Origin: Rhabditoides inermis
Lineage: Eukaryota > Nematoda > Chromadorea > Rhabditida > Rhabditidae
Length of the DNA stretch: 64,000 nucleotides
Assembly: GCA_963966185.1 (NCBI GenBank)
Contig: CAWZYM010000109.1
Coordinates: forward strand, 1 to 64,000
Direction of reading: 5' to 3'
Both the position numbers and the translations under genes were made by a program. Of this stretch, positions 11,776-23,411 are shown one piece after another (position 1 is the stretch's first letter; every line of letters begins with the position of its first letter). The notes under the pieces were generated by a model, which saw only the letters and a program-made list of their open reading frames with translations, did not search any database and had not been told where the DNA came from.

Positions 11776-12870
11776 ACTTTCGTACAATTGCTATAACTTC
11801 ATTTTCATTCGCGCGAAGTTCAGAAAAAAATCACAGATTCTAATCTTTCAGCGCTTTATGGACGATGTTTCTGGGTCAATACTAACTGTTTGCCGATTTT
11901 ATATGATTTTCCAAATTTTTGACTCCTTGAACCCGAATGGTTCAATGACCACCTTTTTTCAATGGGAATTGGCCGTTTTTTCGGCCAACGGCCGAGATTT
12001 CGGCCACCCGAAAATTAGGTTATAATTCAGCATGTAGGTATCTTTGAACCATGCCGATCAAAACTTAACATCTCCACACACCCCTGCGAAGTATCCCATA
12101 CTTAGTTTTCCTTCCTCTAACACATATAAAATTTTATAATTGATTTTATATTGCTAGCCACAGGCCATGTCTAAGTTCATCTGACGAAGTGAAAATGCGA
12201 ACGGTCTTGTTTATTTGTCTCTACATTTAATTTCTGCACATTCGAAACTGTTTATATCTTAATTTATTGTGTTTTGATATAATATGACATACATATTTCG
12301 TAATAATAAGTTCAAAAATGAGTCATTGCAGGTGTAGTGGCAACGGAACTGTTGCACTGTTGCAAATCTCATAGCATAATACTTCCATTCAACGCCAGGT
12401 TTTGAAAAATCATATTCGAAATATGAATCCGCACACGTTGGCTTTAAGTCAATCCGGACAGCAATAAAATGAAAAGGCGACAATCTTTCGCAATGGGCGA
12501 GTGTCCGCGCACCCTCCAGCGAATTCTTTTGACTATTAGAGCGGATAACTCTCACTCCATGACATAATCGAAATAATCGTTCGAAATAATCGTATCTCAC
12601 TACACTACAGAGGAAAAATCTACCGAAACAGAACCGAAATCGCCTTCACAATTTTGATCATTATCACTACCGTGCAGCTGTAGAGCTAGATAAATGTGCA
12701 AATGTGAGCCGCATATGCCACACACACCCTCTCATCTCGCCTTTTTCACCTCTCTACAATACATATACAATACATACTGCCGAGTAAACTACAACTTCAT
12801 ACTAGTATTATTGAACCATAAACAGTTAACTGACACACTGTACTCTGGTCTGGTCACTCTCCCATTGGCT
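11776..12870. other. Unique AT-rich flank with no gene recognised
   Basis: The sequence diverges from the array unit at about 11775. I see short open frames only, with no splice-site pattern or family motif. The longest, a 113-codon minus-strand frame at 12259-12600, has no recognisable domain. Confidence 0.5.
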
Positions 12871-12878
12871 GTGCAGAT

Positions 12879-12928
12879 ACGGTAGTCACTTGAAGGGCAT
12901 GTATTATTGCCCTTCAAGTGACTACCGT
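12879..12928. repeat. Perfect 21-bp hairpin
   Basis: A 21-nt arm beginning ACGGTAGTCACTTGAAGGG is followed by an 8-nt loop and the exact reverse complement of the arm. There is no homologous coding sequence around it. The stem is close to small-RNA size, but a very young inverted duplication is equally possible. Confidence 0.9.
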
Positions 12929-13308
12929 GTTCACTCGGCACAAGAGTAGCGAGCGAACACTGAAAACAGTGTGTGCAACACCAAACCCAAAGTGAATCGA
13001 TGTTCAGATAGTTTTTTATGGGATGAAATAAGTTTTTTTTAAAATTACTCTCGTAAAAAGACTCAGTTTGAAAGAGAGAGAGAGAGAGAGAGTTCAGGTT
13101 TGCTTTAGCACTTGTGAACGTTTTATGCACATTCACAGGCAAATCGAACGATCATATGAATTGTTGAGGGCTAATAACAAAATGTTTGCGATTTAAAAAC
13201 TTCATTTTCAAAAAAAATTCGAAAAAATAATACCGACGAAGGATTCCACATCATCCCATCACCACGCGTGACTCCAACCATTCGAACAAAAGTCCATCAG
13301 CAAAATGA

Positions 13309-13378
13309 AGTGTGTCGAAAGGATGCGAACCCACAAACTACCGCTTTACAGACGACCGCTCTATACACTAGGCCACCG
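13309..13378 (-). repeat. tRNA-derived SINE-like fragment
   Basis: Read on the minus strand there is an A-box-like GGTGGCCTAGTG and, about 40 nt later, a B-box-like GGGTTCGCATCC. The ends do not pair as a tRNA acceptor stem, so this looks like a tRNA-derived repeat, not a working tRNA gene. Confidence 0.4.
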
Positions 13379-13656
13379 CCGCTGTTCCACAGCTCGCGCG
13401 AATATATTGACAGGGCGCAAAAACAATCCACACGGTTCAGCTCCAAAATTTGAAACGTAAATATCTCAAAACGTATGGCCGGTCATTTGGATTTAAAAAC
13501 GGTTCTCGGCTAGTGACCCCCTAGGGTATCTTTGATTTTCTGATATCAGTTTGGTCACCATCGGCTTCTGTGACCTAAACGACATTTTATGTAAACACAG
13601 TGAGTGGACAAATCAGTTACCGCCACAAGATAGCACAGGAGTGAACAGAGTGCAAG

Positions 13657-13908
13657 ATGGCTTTAAAAAGCACTGCGATTGAATTCAAATTCGAAATTTC
13701 GCGTGCATTGAATTTTCAAATGCGGTGCGTATGCTGGTGGGGAACTGACTATTTCTCGGAACGGAATAGTTCCAATAATTCAAAAGTCAGTCTCCACCTG
13801 GTAGCAGGCGTTCATCCGGAATATCTGGTGGTTTCTGTCTTCTGTCATGTACACGCAGTCGCCAGTAGATTGTCATCAGAATCTGGAACGGCAAATCGTC
13901 GAGACTAA
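13657..13908 (+). CDS. Uncertain 83-codon open frame
   Basis: An ATG opens 83 codons beginning MALKSTAIEFKFEISRALNF and ending at TAA. The opening weakly recalls the first strand of nematode MATH domains, but no second conserved block follows. No acceptor lies close upstream. It could be a decayed or partial gene, or chance. Confidence 0.22.
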   Translation: MALKSTAIEFKFEISRALNFQMRCVCWWGTDYFSERNSSNNSKVSLHLVAGVHPEYLVVSVFCHVHAVASRLSSESGTANRRD

Positions 13909-14414
13909 GTGTAAGTGTTCAAGATATAGCTAAATGGTTGTATGTGAAGGTAAAGTGGCGATTAAGTGTGGCGACGATGTTATTGAATTTCATTATCAAC
14001 CTAACACATTTGCATTCCGTGCGAAACAACCACGATTCTGCGTTACTTTAAAACCTGCAACTCCTTGAGATGCGTCGAATTCAAAGTGGTCATGAAAAAA
14101 ACACAAAGATAATTCGCAAACATTACAACATTACTTAGATATACACGTGATCATAAAAACATACACTTTCAGAATAGCTTTTAAAAAAATGTCGCGTTGT
14201 TTTGATAGGTGAATTTTACTTTCCGAACCGGGTGGAAATTTCAGTGACCAAAATTAGATTAAAACATGCTGTCCGACTAAGTGAAGTATGCTGAATTGGT
14301 GTTATTGGTTTTTTTTTCAAAAAAAACCTGTCAGATAGTGATAACTGATCAATGTCACGGCCGAATGGTCAACGCTTGTGATCGGGACAGTACGGGACAG
14401 TACATGTGGCTTGT

Positions 14415-14790
14415 ATAGTGTGCCACTAGCTCTCTTGAACGGGCATTACCACTCATGCAAAACATTTGCCGTAGACAGGACTCGAACCGGCGAGGTCTGT
14501 GCCACTGCAGCGCACACACGCATAGTAAGTGGACACATAGTAAGTGGACGTGCTTCTTCCGTCTGGGATTATGTGTTCTCTCGCCATTTTTGCAGTATTG
14601 AAGAGTTCAACGGAATGGAAAACGGGGTGGAACCAATTTGAGTTTGAAATAAAATGTTGCAACAGCGAGTTGCAACATTTTAAAGCAACGGATAATCGTT
14701 GTTCTTTCTCACAAATCGATTAAGATTTTAGTTTATATGATTTTTTAAAACATTCCGAGTCAAAAGTAAGTCGCCAGTGCACCTTTAACT
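14415..14790. repeat. Dispersed repeat, also present near 32810-33010
   Basis: The stretch at about 14436-14475 (TTGAACGGGCATTACCACTC and onward) is the reverse complement, with a few changes, of about 32918-32965. The end near 14766-14790 (AAGTCGCCAGTGCACCTTTA) resembles 32987-33010. Inside are a B-box-like CGGTTCGAGTCC read on the minus strand and a perfect 13-bp hairpin at 14651-14681. It looks like a dispersed element of the accessory regions. Confidence 0.45.
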
Positions 14791-14802
14791 TACAGTCAGG
14801 TT

Positions 14803-14906
14803 ATCGCGAATATGATCAGCTCGTACGGCGAGTACGTTGTCATCATTCGGCAAGAGGGGAATTTGGACGAAGAACAGCTGCTGATTGGAATTCGAGATGA
14901 GGGGTG
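14803..14906 (+). CDS. Candidate exon, gene unknown
   Basis: After an acceptor (TTACAGTCAG) an open stretch of 34 codons contains MISSYGEYVVIIRQEGNLDE and ends at a GTGAGG donor. Composition and splice sites look like a real exon. I could not find a convincing next exon: the region to 15240 is open in one frame but lacks a clear acceptor. Confidence 0.33.
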
Positions 14907-15485
14907 AGGAGGAACGATGATAAGTGAAAAATTGGAAGAACAGTTGAGCCTAAATAATTGATAAACCGAATTTTGTATAATTGAATCTGGCCGATGCATT
15001 GGTGATGTTGACATAATTTTGATTGTTGTGTTGGAGTGTCGGCGACGGCGGCCCTCGTTGGATGTGATCGAGTTTATCGCGGAAGCTGGAGCTGCCGACA
15101 CTGGCCCAGAGACGCGCCCTCTTTTTCGCCCTCTTATGCCATCTTTGACTGATTTTGATCAATTTACCTGTGTTTACAGTTCACGTTGGTTGTTTCCGAA
15201 TGAATATTTGACATTAATATTTGTTAATCAATAATGCAACGAGAAAATAGGGCGAAATAAACCGGTGGAGCCGTCTGGGAAAGGGGGCGGGGCTTATCGG
15301 AGAGAAATTCTGCGGGTGGGGCGCAGGTGGGGCGCGGGCCGTCAACTAGTCGTCAGCCACCCGCGCTCCACATGCACGCTGTAGTCATTGCTCTTGTTTA
15401 AACGTTCTTTATCCCCCTTTTCTCGGCGACCTGATAATCGCAAAAAGACTAGTGTGGATATCAGTTTTTTTCGCAGCCGTCCGTT

Positions 15486-15638
15486 ATGGAGAATGTAGTC
15501 TATTCTATCGAAACCTTCGAAGAGCATTCACCCCCAAGCCCAACTCTGCCTGTATGGAACGACAGACGCGGCCGTACCAAAGTCATTTGCCAACTACCCA
15601 AGATAAACTCAAAACTTACCCAATGCCATACGATTTGA
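15486..15638 (+). CDS. Short open frame after a trans-splice-like acceptor
   Basis: A T-rich acceptor ending TTTTTTTCGCAG lies 10 bases before an ATG that opens 50 codons (MENVVYSIETFEEHSPPSPT at the start) and stops at TGA. The placing fits an SL1 trans-splice site and a first exon. No family is recognised, and no donor is seen before the stop, so it may be a micro-ORF or a decayed gene. Confidence 0.27.
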   Translation: MENVVYSIETFEEHSPPSPTLPVWNDRRGRTKVICQLPKINSKLTQCHTI

Positions 15639-15661
15639 GATAAATCATTTCAATCAATTTC

Positions 15662-15813
15662 TTCCCCCCTCTCTCTCTCTCTCTCTCTTGCTCTCTCTCT
15701 ATCCCTCTCTCTTTCCCTCTCCCTTCCTCTCCCTTTCTCTTCCCTCTCTCTCTCCCTCTCTCCCTCTCTCTCCCTCCCTCACTCTCTCTCTCCCTTTCTC
15801 CCTCTCTTTTTCT
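15662..15813 (+). repeat. CT-rich low-complexity tract
   Basis: About 150 bases of nearly pure pyrimidine (CTCTCT with CCCT and TTTC interruptions). It ends at a TTTTTCTAG acceptor for the candidate exon at 15814. Confidence 0.9.
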
Positions 15814-15912
15814 AGGTATCAAATATTCAAATAAGAGCGACCCCCGAAGGAAAGACGTATCTTTTATAAAAATGCGTATCAACCATGAAGACAACTCCTA
15901 CGCATTCCGCAA
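15814..15912 (+). CDS. Candidate internal exon, gene unknown
   Basis: Between a TTTTTCTAG acceptor and a GTGAGTGATG donor one frame is open throughout and includes KSDPRRKDVSFIKMRINHED. The other two frames have stops. A long GA tract starts about 20 nt after the donor, as in other introns here. I could not link it to 15486-15638 in frame. Confidence 0.35.
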
Positions 15913-15942
15913 GTGAGTGATGGATAGAAGAAAGAAAGAGAA

Positions 15943-16010
<68 letters not shown>

Positions 16011-16314
16011 GGAGCGAGAGAAAGAGAGAGACTCTTATTGCGAGCATAGAACTATATACACACATACTCATCAGTCTGTGTTTGTGTTCGTTACGCCACT
16101 GTGATACAGAGAAACAGGAGTGCCTGATTTCATTTTCTAATCGCGCATCTGTGTCTTTGAGTGTTTGTGTTCGTTGCAAAATGCTTTCTACTATAGGTCG
16201 GTAAACAGAAAACGAGGGTCCCCATGTTCTATAAATTTTCGTCAGTCATATCTCTGTTTGAATGAAAGTTGCTGCTGTTTTTTCAAGCCATTCTCTTTGT
16301 TAAATCGAGCATGG

Positions 16315-16388
16315 TCTCATAGCCTAGTGGTGGATAGTGAGCGCGTTTATGTGGCCTTAGGTTCGATTCCTTTCGCGGCCACCACATT
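16315..16388 (+). repeat. tRNA-derived SINE-like sequence, copy 1
   Basis: An A-box-like TAGCCTAGTGGTGGATAG is followed, about 40 nt on, by the B-box GGTTCGATTCC. The ends do not pair as an acceptor stem. Related A-box text (GGCCTAGTGGATAGTGAG) recurs at 29420-29540 in the foldback element, so this is a repeat family. Confidence 0.55.
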
Positions 16389-16565
16389 TTTCGATGTTGC
16401 TGGAGACAACGGCGACGCGACACTCTCGTGTAGCGTGCGTCTGAATTCATCGTTCAGTAAAGCGTCTTCTTATATGCATGTTCACCCCAAACTATCGTTC
16501 GAGGTGGTCCAAAGAAGGTCCGCAAGTGAGTGATGGATAGAAGAAAGAAAGAGAAAGAGAGAGAA

Positions 16566-16615
<50 letters not shown>

Positions 16616-16919
16616 GGAGAGAGAGAAAGAGAGAGACTCTTATTGCGAGCAAAGAACTATATACACACATACTCATCAGTCTGTGTTTGTGTTCGTTACG
16701 CCACTGTGATACAGAGAAACAGGAGTGCCTGATTTCATTTTCTAATCGCGCATCTGTGTCTTTGAGTGTTTGTGTTCGTTGCAAAATGCTTTCTACTATA
16801 GGTCGGTAAACAGAAAACGAGGGTCCCCATGTTCTATAAATTTTCGTCAGTCATATCTCTGTTTGAATGAAAGTTGCTGCTGTTTTTTCAAGCCATTCTC
16901 TTTGTTAAATCGAGCATGG

Positions 16920-16993
16920 TCTCATAGCCTAGTAGTGGATAGTGAGCGCGTTTATGTGGCCTTAGGTTCGATTCCTTTCGCGGCCACCACATT
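16920..16993 (+). repeat. tRNA-derived SINE-like sequence, copy 2
   Basis: Second copy, carried by the tandem duplication, with one substitution in the A-box region (TAGCCTAGTAGTGG). Confidence 0.55.
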
Positions 16994-17185
16994 TTTCGAT
17001 GTTGCTGGAGACAACGGCGACGCGACACTCTCGTGTAGCGTGCGTCTGAATTCATCGTTCAGTAAAGCGTCTTCTTATATGCATGTTCACCCCAAACTAT
17101 CGTTCGAGGTGGTCCAAAGAAGGTCCAAACAAGCTCCAAAGAAACCGTTTCCAATGGAAAATTTTTCCCCTCAAAGATGACTAAA

Positions 17186-17610
17186 TGAGGGCAAACTTTG
17201 CCCAATCACTTCCGAACAACGTTTGGACTGCACTAAATAACCCCGAACTGTTCATTCTAAACATTGCAAAGAGGAAAATTGATTGAAACTCGTCAAGTCT
17301 CGAAACGAGTGACCTTTCGTTATGACATCATGTCTGCCAAAATAACGCTGCTTTTTCACGAGCAGCTAGACCGATCAGCTGACTCAATCGACTGGTCGCA
17401 CTGGCTGTCATAATGTCATCATACCATAGTGATTTCTTTCACAAACGGTCACTCGTTTCGGGACCCGAAAAACTTCAACCAACTTTCCTCTTTACAATGT
17501 TTGGGATAAACCATAAACAGTTCGGGTTTATTTGGGGCAGTCCAAATGTTGTTGAGGGGGAAGGGGTGCCCAAACGTTGTTCGGACGTAACTGGGCAAAG
17601 TTTGCCGTCG
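17186..17610. mobile_element. Palindromic (MITE-like) element
   Basis: The left arm (about 17186-17313, starting GAGGGCAAACTTTGCCCAAT) is an imperfect inverted copy of the right arm (about 17443-17610, ending GGGCAAAGTTTGCCGTCG). The arms are around 130-165 bp and the centre around 130 bp. There is no open frame inside. It lies about 200 bp upstream of the CAP gene start, so it may overlap its promoter. No clear target duplication was found. Confidence 0.7.
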
Positions 17611-17805
17611 AATAACACACGTCCGATGCGACGAGTGGCAGTGGAGATCTCGTTTCTCTCTCAGTTGTTCTTCGCTCTGTTTCGATTTCACGACGGTCTT
17701 TTGCAAAAACTCGAGATTGTTTGGTTTACGCCTTTCCGCATTTCGAGTTATTCGAGTAGCGTCATTATTTTGTGTTTGACAATACAGAAAGTCACTTATT
17801 GCGCG

Positions 17806-19543
17806 ATGAGCACCGAGTACGTGCGCATGACTGAAGAGGAGCGGATCAGCTCGTTGCGTGCAGACGCTGCTCGCCAGGCGGAGGAGAGGAAGCTGGCAGA
17901 GAAGCAGAGACAGCAGGAGGTACAGTGACTATAGTCAGCATGCAGTATACATATAATAATAATAATGTATTTATTCATAATCAGAAATCACAAAATCACA
18001 ACACACAGCATCCAACAAACTAACGGTCAGACCCGTGAGTAGGGACAAAGTGAAGACTGTGACAGAGCCCATTGGCACCCATACGAGCGCATAGAATGGG
18101 TTGTCATCTCAAACACAGACACAGAAACTACTTCAACCGTCCAGAACAGAAAGGAATCAAACTCGAGCTACCTAGTCGCCTGAGAGCAATCAATTTATAT
18201 ACGGGTGGGGTCATCTACAGTAAAACGAGAGAAGTTATTTGTGAAAAAAAGACATTAGTCGTACTCTGAAGTCCGTCTTTTTAAATTTGCATACTGTATT
18301 TGAATCTAAGAGATTCCAGTATTTCACTACTCGATATGTGATAAAACTCTGGCTAAGGGTGGTCTTGGAGATACTCTGTAATTTTAAGCCATTCGAACGC
18401 AATGATGATGATCTTGAATTTGCAAGCATAAAGGGATTGGGAGCGTTTACGAAACCATACAGATAGCTATGAACAAGGCGCAAATCTGACAAAGTTCTGC
18501 GAGTCCACAGTGTGTCAAGCTCCAATTGTTTCAGTCGACAATGATATGACAGTTTCGGGGCAAGCATTCTAGTGAAGGATCTTGCAAGAAGTGCAAGAAG
18601 CAAGAAGCACCTCACTACCGTACTCGAGAACTGGTCGTATTTTCTATTTATAGAAGTTTAAAAACAACGACTCATTTCGTTGGAAGGCCATTCGTAATAC
18701 ACCGATTCGGGAAGATGTTTTCTAAATGATTTTTCTGATATGCTCGCTTGGACTGAGATCGGTTGTGGGATAAATACCAAGATCTTTGATTGAGTCAGTG
18801 CAGGCTATTACGGAGCCATCACACATATATACAGACTTCATGGCACGTTTTCCAAAATGAATAACTCTGCCGATAGTAAGAGTTGGCGCTCACCAAGCCA
18901 TTGATGTACATTTACCAAGTCAGTTTTGAGTAAAGCCTTGAAATTGGGAATGTTTTGTGGAATTGACAGTTTCATGTCATCCGCGTACAAGAAGTATTTG
19001 CTATATTTGATAACAGAGCCGATTCCATTTACATAGATCAAGAAAAGTAGAGGTTCAACAACACTACCTTGTGGTACACCACTAAGAACTGGAATCCAAT
19101 CTGATAGTCCTGTGCCCACCCTTACCGACTGAGTGCGGTCGGATAGAAACAGGTTTAACCACCGGAGAGTTTTTCCATCAATCTTATATGAACTGCATAC
19201 CTCATTTAATTTTCTATGAACAACTGAATCAAACATATGTAGTGCATGGTCTTCAATTGCCCCTAAGTAAGGTTAATCTAATCATAAGCTCTGTAAAATC
19301 TGTTATTGATATTGTCATTTCAGCTGGCAGCAGCCCAGAAAGAGCATGTGAAGGCTCTAGAGGCGCAACTTGCTATGAAAAATGAGGTCAGTTCGTGTAT
19401 TGACTTGTCCAATCTAATTGTGCCCAAATTTCAGATTATCGAAAAACAAGCTGAAAGTGACCGACGGGCAGAGGAGAGGAAGCTGGCAGAGGAGCAGAGA
19501 CATCAGGAGGTATAGTGAAAGAGATAGAGGGAGAGAGAGAGAA

Positions 19544-19589
<46 letters not shown>

Positions 19590-21450
19590 AGAGAAAGAGA
19601 GAAAGAGAGAGAAAGAGAGACGCGAAATAGCGCGTGTCAATGAGAGACTGACTTTGGCAGGCGCGCGAGCGATTCGACCGAGCAGTGCGTTTTCATATTC
19701 AGTATACGTTTTCTAAAGTTTTGAAAAATTATACGTAACATGTGCGGCACATCAACCTGAAAAAAATTCTTCGAAATTGGAGAAAAGGACATCCATTTTC
19801 TTTCGAAAAGTACACGAGTAAAGAGTAGTGTTTGGTTTTGATCTGATTCAACAAAAGCACATGCATAAACTCTCTTCGCAGCTGAATAAAATTTCGAAAC
19901 AAACCTGCTCTTTCTGAACGACGAAAAGGCGAATATAGTATGCACCAAGGTTCGGATAGTTGCACAGCGCGCCCACAGAGAAAGCGGTGCGCGCCCAGGC
20001 CCGCCGCGAGTAAATGGGCGATTTCAGTCGAGAAATTATCGCGCTCTAGCGCATGCTGGCAATTTCGCGCGTCGCGTGTTCGCGGAGCGGCTGCGCGCTT
20101 GCCGCTGTCGACTGTGCAACTAACCGGGACGTGTGCACTATAATCGTGTCACACATTATGTTGCATGTTACTTGTTGGGATTAACAGTAAAACAGTATAC
20201 CGAATACCTGAACTCAACATGTTTACAAGAAAACACTTAGAGTTTTGAAACATCGTTTGAAAGAGCAGGTTTGTTTTGAAATGTTAGCCAGCTGCGAAGA
20301 TATTTTATGCATGTGCTTTTGTTCAATTAGATCAAAACCAAACAACTCCTCTATACTCGTGTACTTTTCGAAAGAGAATAGTGAATATGGTCAGCATGCA
20401 GTATACGTAGTCGCAGCCTTCGATTGCGTCGAAGTAAGGTTCATAATCAGAACATCTGTACAAATCTGTTATTGATATTTTTATTTCAGGTGGCAGCAGC
20501 CCAAAAAGAGCATGTGAAGGCTCTAGAGGCGCAACTTGCTATGAAAAATGAGGTCAGTTCGTGTATTGACTTGTCCATTTTAACTGTGCCCAAATTTCAG
20601 CTTATCGAAAAACAAGCTGAAAGTGACCGACGGGCGAAGGAGAGAAAGCTGGCAGAGGATCAAAAACAACAGGAGGTACAGTGACTATAGTCAGCATGCA
20701 GTATACGTAGTGCATTGCCTTCGATTTCCTAGAAGTAAGGTTAAAGAAACAGTGGTGCGTTATTTTTGACTCTGAATCAAAATTTGACCCATTGAAAAGC
20801 AAAACAAACGAAAAAATAAGGATTCAAAGCTGTTACCGCGATACCACACCAATTACCACAAATCGTCCCGTTACCACACGAAAAGAGGCGTTCAAATATG
20901 TGTTTTGGCAGGAAGCCCCATTTTCGCGAGTCCGATCGATATTGTGTACGCTTTCGCAAAGAAATCAGTTCTCGGGAAGGGCAGCGGTCTTCGCGCGTAA
21001 AGACCCAATGAGCTGAGTGGCGCAGTGGAAAAGACTATGGCCTATCACACTCGCAGCCACGGGTTCGAATCCTGTATGCAACTTGCCTGAAACATACATG
21101 CACCTCGGCGTGTGGTGATTTCGTGCGAATTTGAAAATTTCATCACCACACGGTTCCGATATACGCCTCTGTTCCTTTAATCTGATTATGAGATCTGTAC
21201 AAATCTGTTATTGATATTTTCATTTCAGGTGGCAGCAGCCCAGAAAGAGCATGTGAAGGCTCTAGAGGTGCAACTTGCTATGAAAAATGAGGTCAGTTCG
21301 TGTATTGACTTGTCCAATCTAAATGTGCCCAAATTTCAGATTATCGAAAAACAAGCTGAAAGTGACCGACGGGCAGAGGAGAGGAAGCTGGCAGAGGAGC
21401 AGAGACATCAGGAGGTATAGTGAAAGAGATAGAGGGAGAGAGAGAGAGAA

Positions 21451-21502
<52 letters not shown>

Positions 21503-23363
21503 AGAGAAAGAGAAAGAGAGAGAGAGAGAGAGACGCGAAATAGCGCGTGTCAATGAGAGACTGACTTTGGCAGGCGCGCGAGCGATTCGACCGAGCAGTG
21601 CGTTTTCATATTCAGTATACGTTTTCTAAAGTTTTGAAAATTTATACGTAACATGTGCGGCACATCAACCTGAAAAAAATTCTTCGAAATTGGAGAAAAG
21701 GACATCCATTTTCTTTCGAAAAGTACACGAGTAAAGAGTAGTGTTTGGTTTTGATCTGATTCAACAAAAGCACATGCATAAACTCTCTTCGCAGCTGAAT
21801 AAAATTTCGAAACAAACCTGCTCTTTCTGAACGACGAAAAGGCGAATATAGTATGCACCAAGGTTCGGATAGTTGCACAGCGCGCCCACAGAGAAAGCGG
21901 TGCGCGCCCAGGCCCGCCGCGAGTAAATGGGCGATTTCAGTCGAGAAATTATCGCGCTCTAGCGCATGCTGGCAATTTCGCGCGTCGCGTGTTCGCGGAG
22001 CGGCTGCGCGCTTGCCGCTGTCGACTGTGCAACTAACCGGGACGTGTGCACTATAATCGTGTCACACATTATGTTGCATGTTACTTGTTGGGATTAACAG
22101 TAAAACAGTATACCGAATACCTGAACTCAACATGTTTACAAGAAAACACTTAGAGTTTTGAAACATCGTTTGAAAGAGCAGGTTTGTTTTGAAATGTTAG
22201 CCAGCTGCGAAGATATTTTATGCATGTGCTTTTGTTCAATTAGATCAAAACCAAACAACTCCTCTATACTCGTGTACTTTTCGAAAGAGAATAGTGAATA
22301 TGGTCAGCATGCAGTATACGTAGTCGCAGCCTTCGATTGCGTCGAAGTAAGGTTCATAATCAGAACATCTGTACAAATCTGTTATTGATATTTTTATTTC
22401 AGGTGGCAGCAGCCCAAAAAGAGCATGTGAAGGCTCTAGAGGCGCAACTTGCTATGAAAAATGAGGTCAGTTCGTGTATTGACTTGTCCATTTTAACTGT
22501 GCCCAAATTTCAGCTTATCGAAAAACAAGCTGAATGTGACCGACGAGCGAAGGAGAGAAAGCTGGCAGAGGATCAAAAACAACAGGAGGTACAGTGACTA
22601 TAGTCAGCATGCAGTATACGTAGTGCATTGCCTTCGATTTCCTAGAAGTAAGGTTAAAGAAACAGTGGTGCGTTATTTTTGACTCTGAATCAAAATTTGA
22701 CCCATTGAAAAGCAAAACAAACGAAAAAATAAGGATTCAAAGCTGTTACCGCGATACCACACCAATTACCACAAATCGTCCCGTTACCACACGAAAAGAG
22801 GCGTTCAAATATGTGTTTTGGCAGGAAGCCCCATTTTCGCGAGTCCGATCGATATTGTGTACGCTTTCGCAAAGAAATCAGTTCTCGGGAAGGGCAGCGG
22901 TCTTCGCGCGTAAAGACCCAATGAGCTGAGTGGCGCAGTGGAAAAGACTATGGCCTATCACACTCGCAGCCACGGGTTCGAATCCTGTATGCAACTTGCC
23001 TGAAACATACATGCACCTCGGCGTGTGGTGATTTCGTGCGAAATTGAAAATTTCATCACCACACGGTTCCGATATACGCCTCTGTTCCTTTAATCTGATT
23101 ATGAGATCTGTACAAATCTGTTATTGATATTTTCATTTCAGGTGGCAGCAGCCCAGAAAGAGCATGTGAAGGCTCTAGAGGCGCAACTTGCTATGAAAAA
23201 TGAGGTCAGTTCGTGTATTGACTTGTCCAATCTAATTGTGCCCAAATTTCAGATTATCGAAAAACAAGCTGAAAGTGACCGACGGGCAGAGGAGAGGAAG
23301 CTGGCAGAGGAGCAGAGACATCAGGAGGTATAGTGAAAGAGATAGAGGGAGAGAGAGAGAGAA

Positions 23364-23411
<48 letters not shown>

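Larger units (their letters stand above)
15907..17124 (+). repeat. Tandem duplication, about 605-613 bp, two copies
   Basis: 15907-16519 is repeated at 16520-17124. The copies differ mainly in the length of the (GA)n tract, which is about 8 bases shorter in copy 2, plus a few substitutions. Each copy starts with CCGCAAGTGAGTGATGG (the exon end and donor of the preceding candidate exon) and contains a SINE-like sequence. Confidence 0.92.

Noticed and set aside
45..11796. Repeated 60 to 88-codon open frames in both strands of the array
   Set aside because: They recur only because the 1,442-bp unit recurs. They overlap U2, 5S and SL1 RNA genes and have no splice or start context.
15616..16204. 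Open frames of Glu-Arg or Ser-Leu repeats, here and in every GA/CT tract
   Set aside because: They are six-frame translations of dinucleotide repeats and end where the tract ends.
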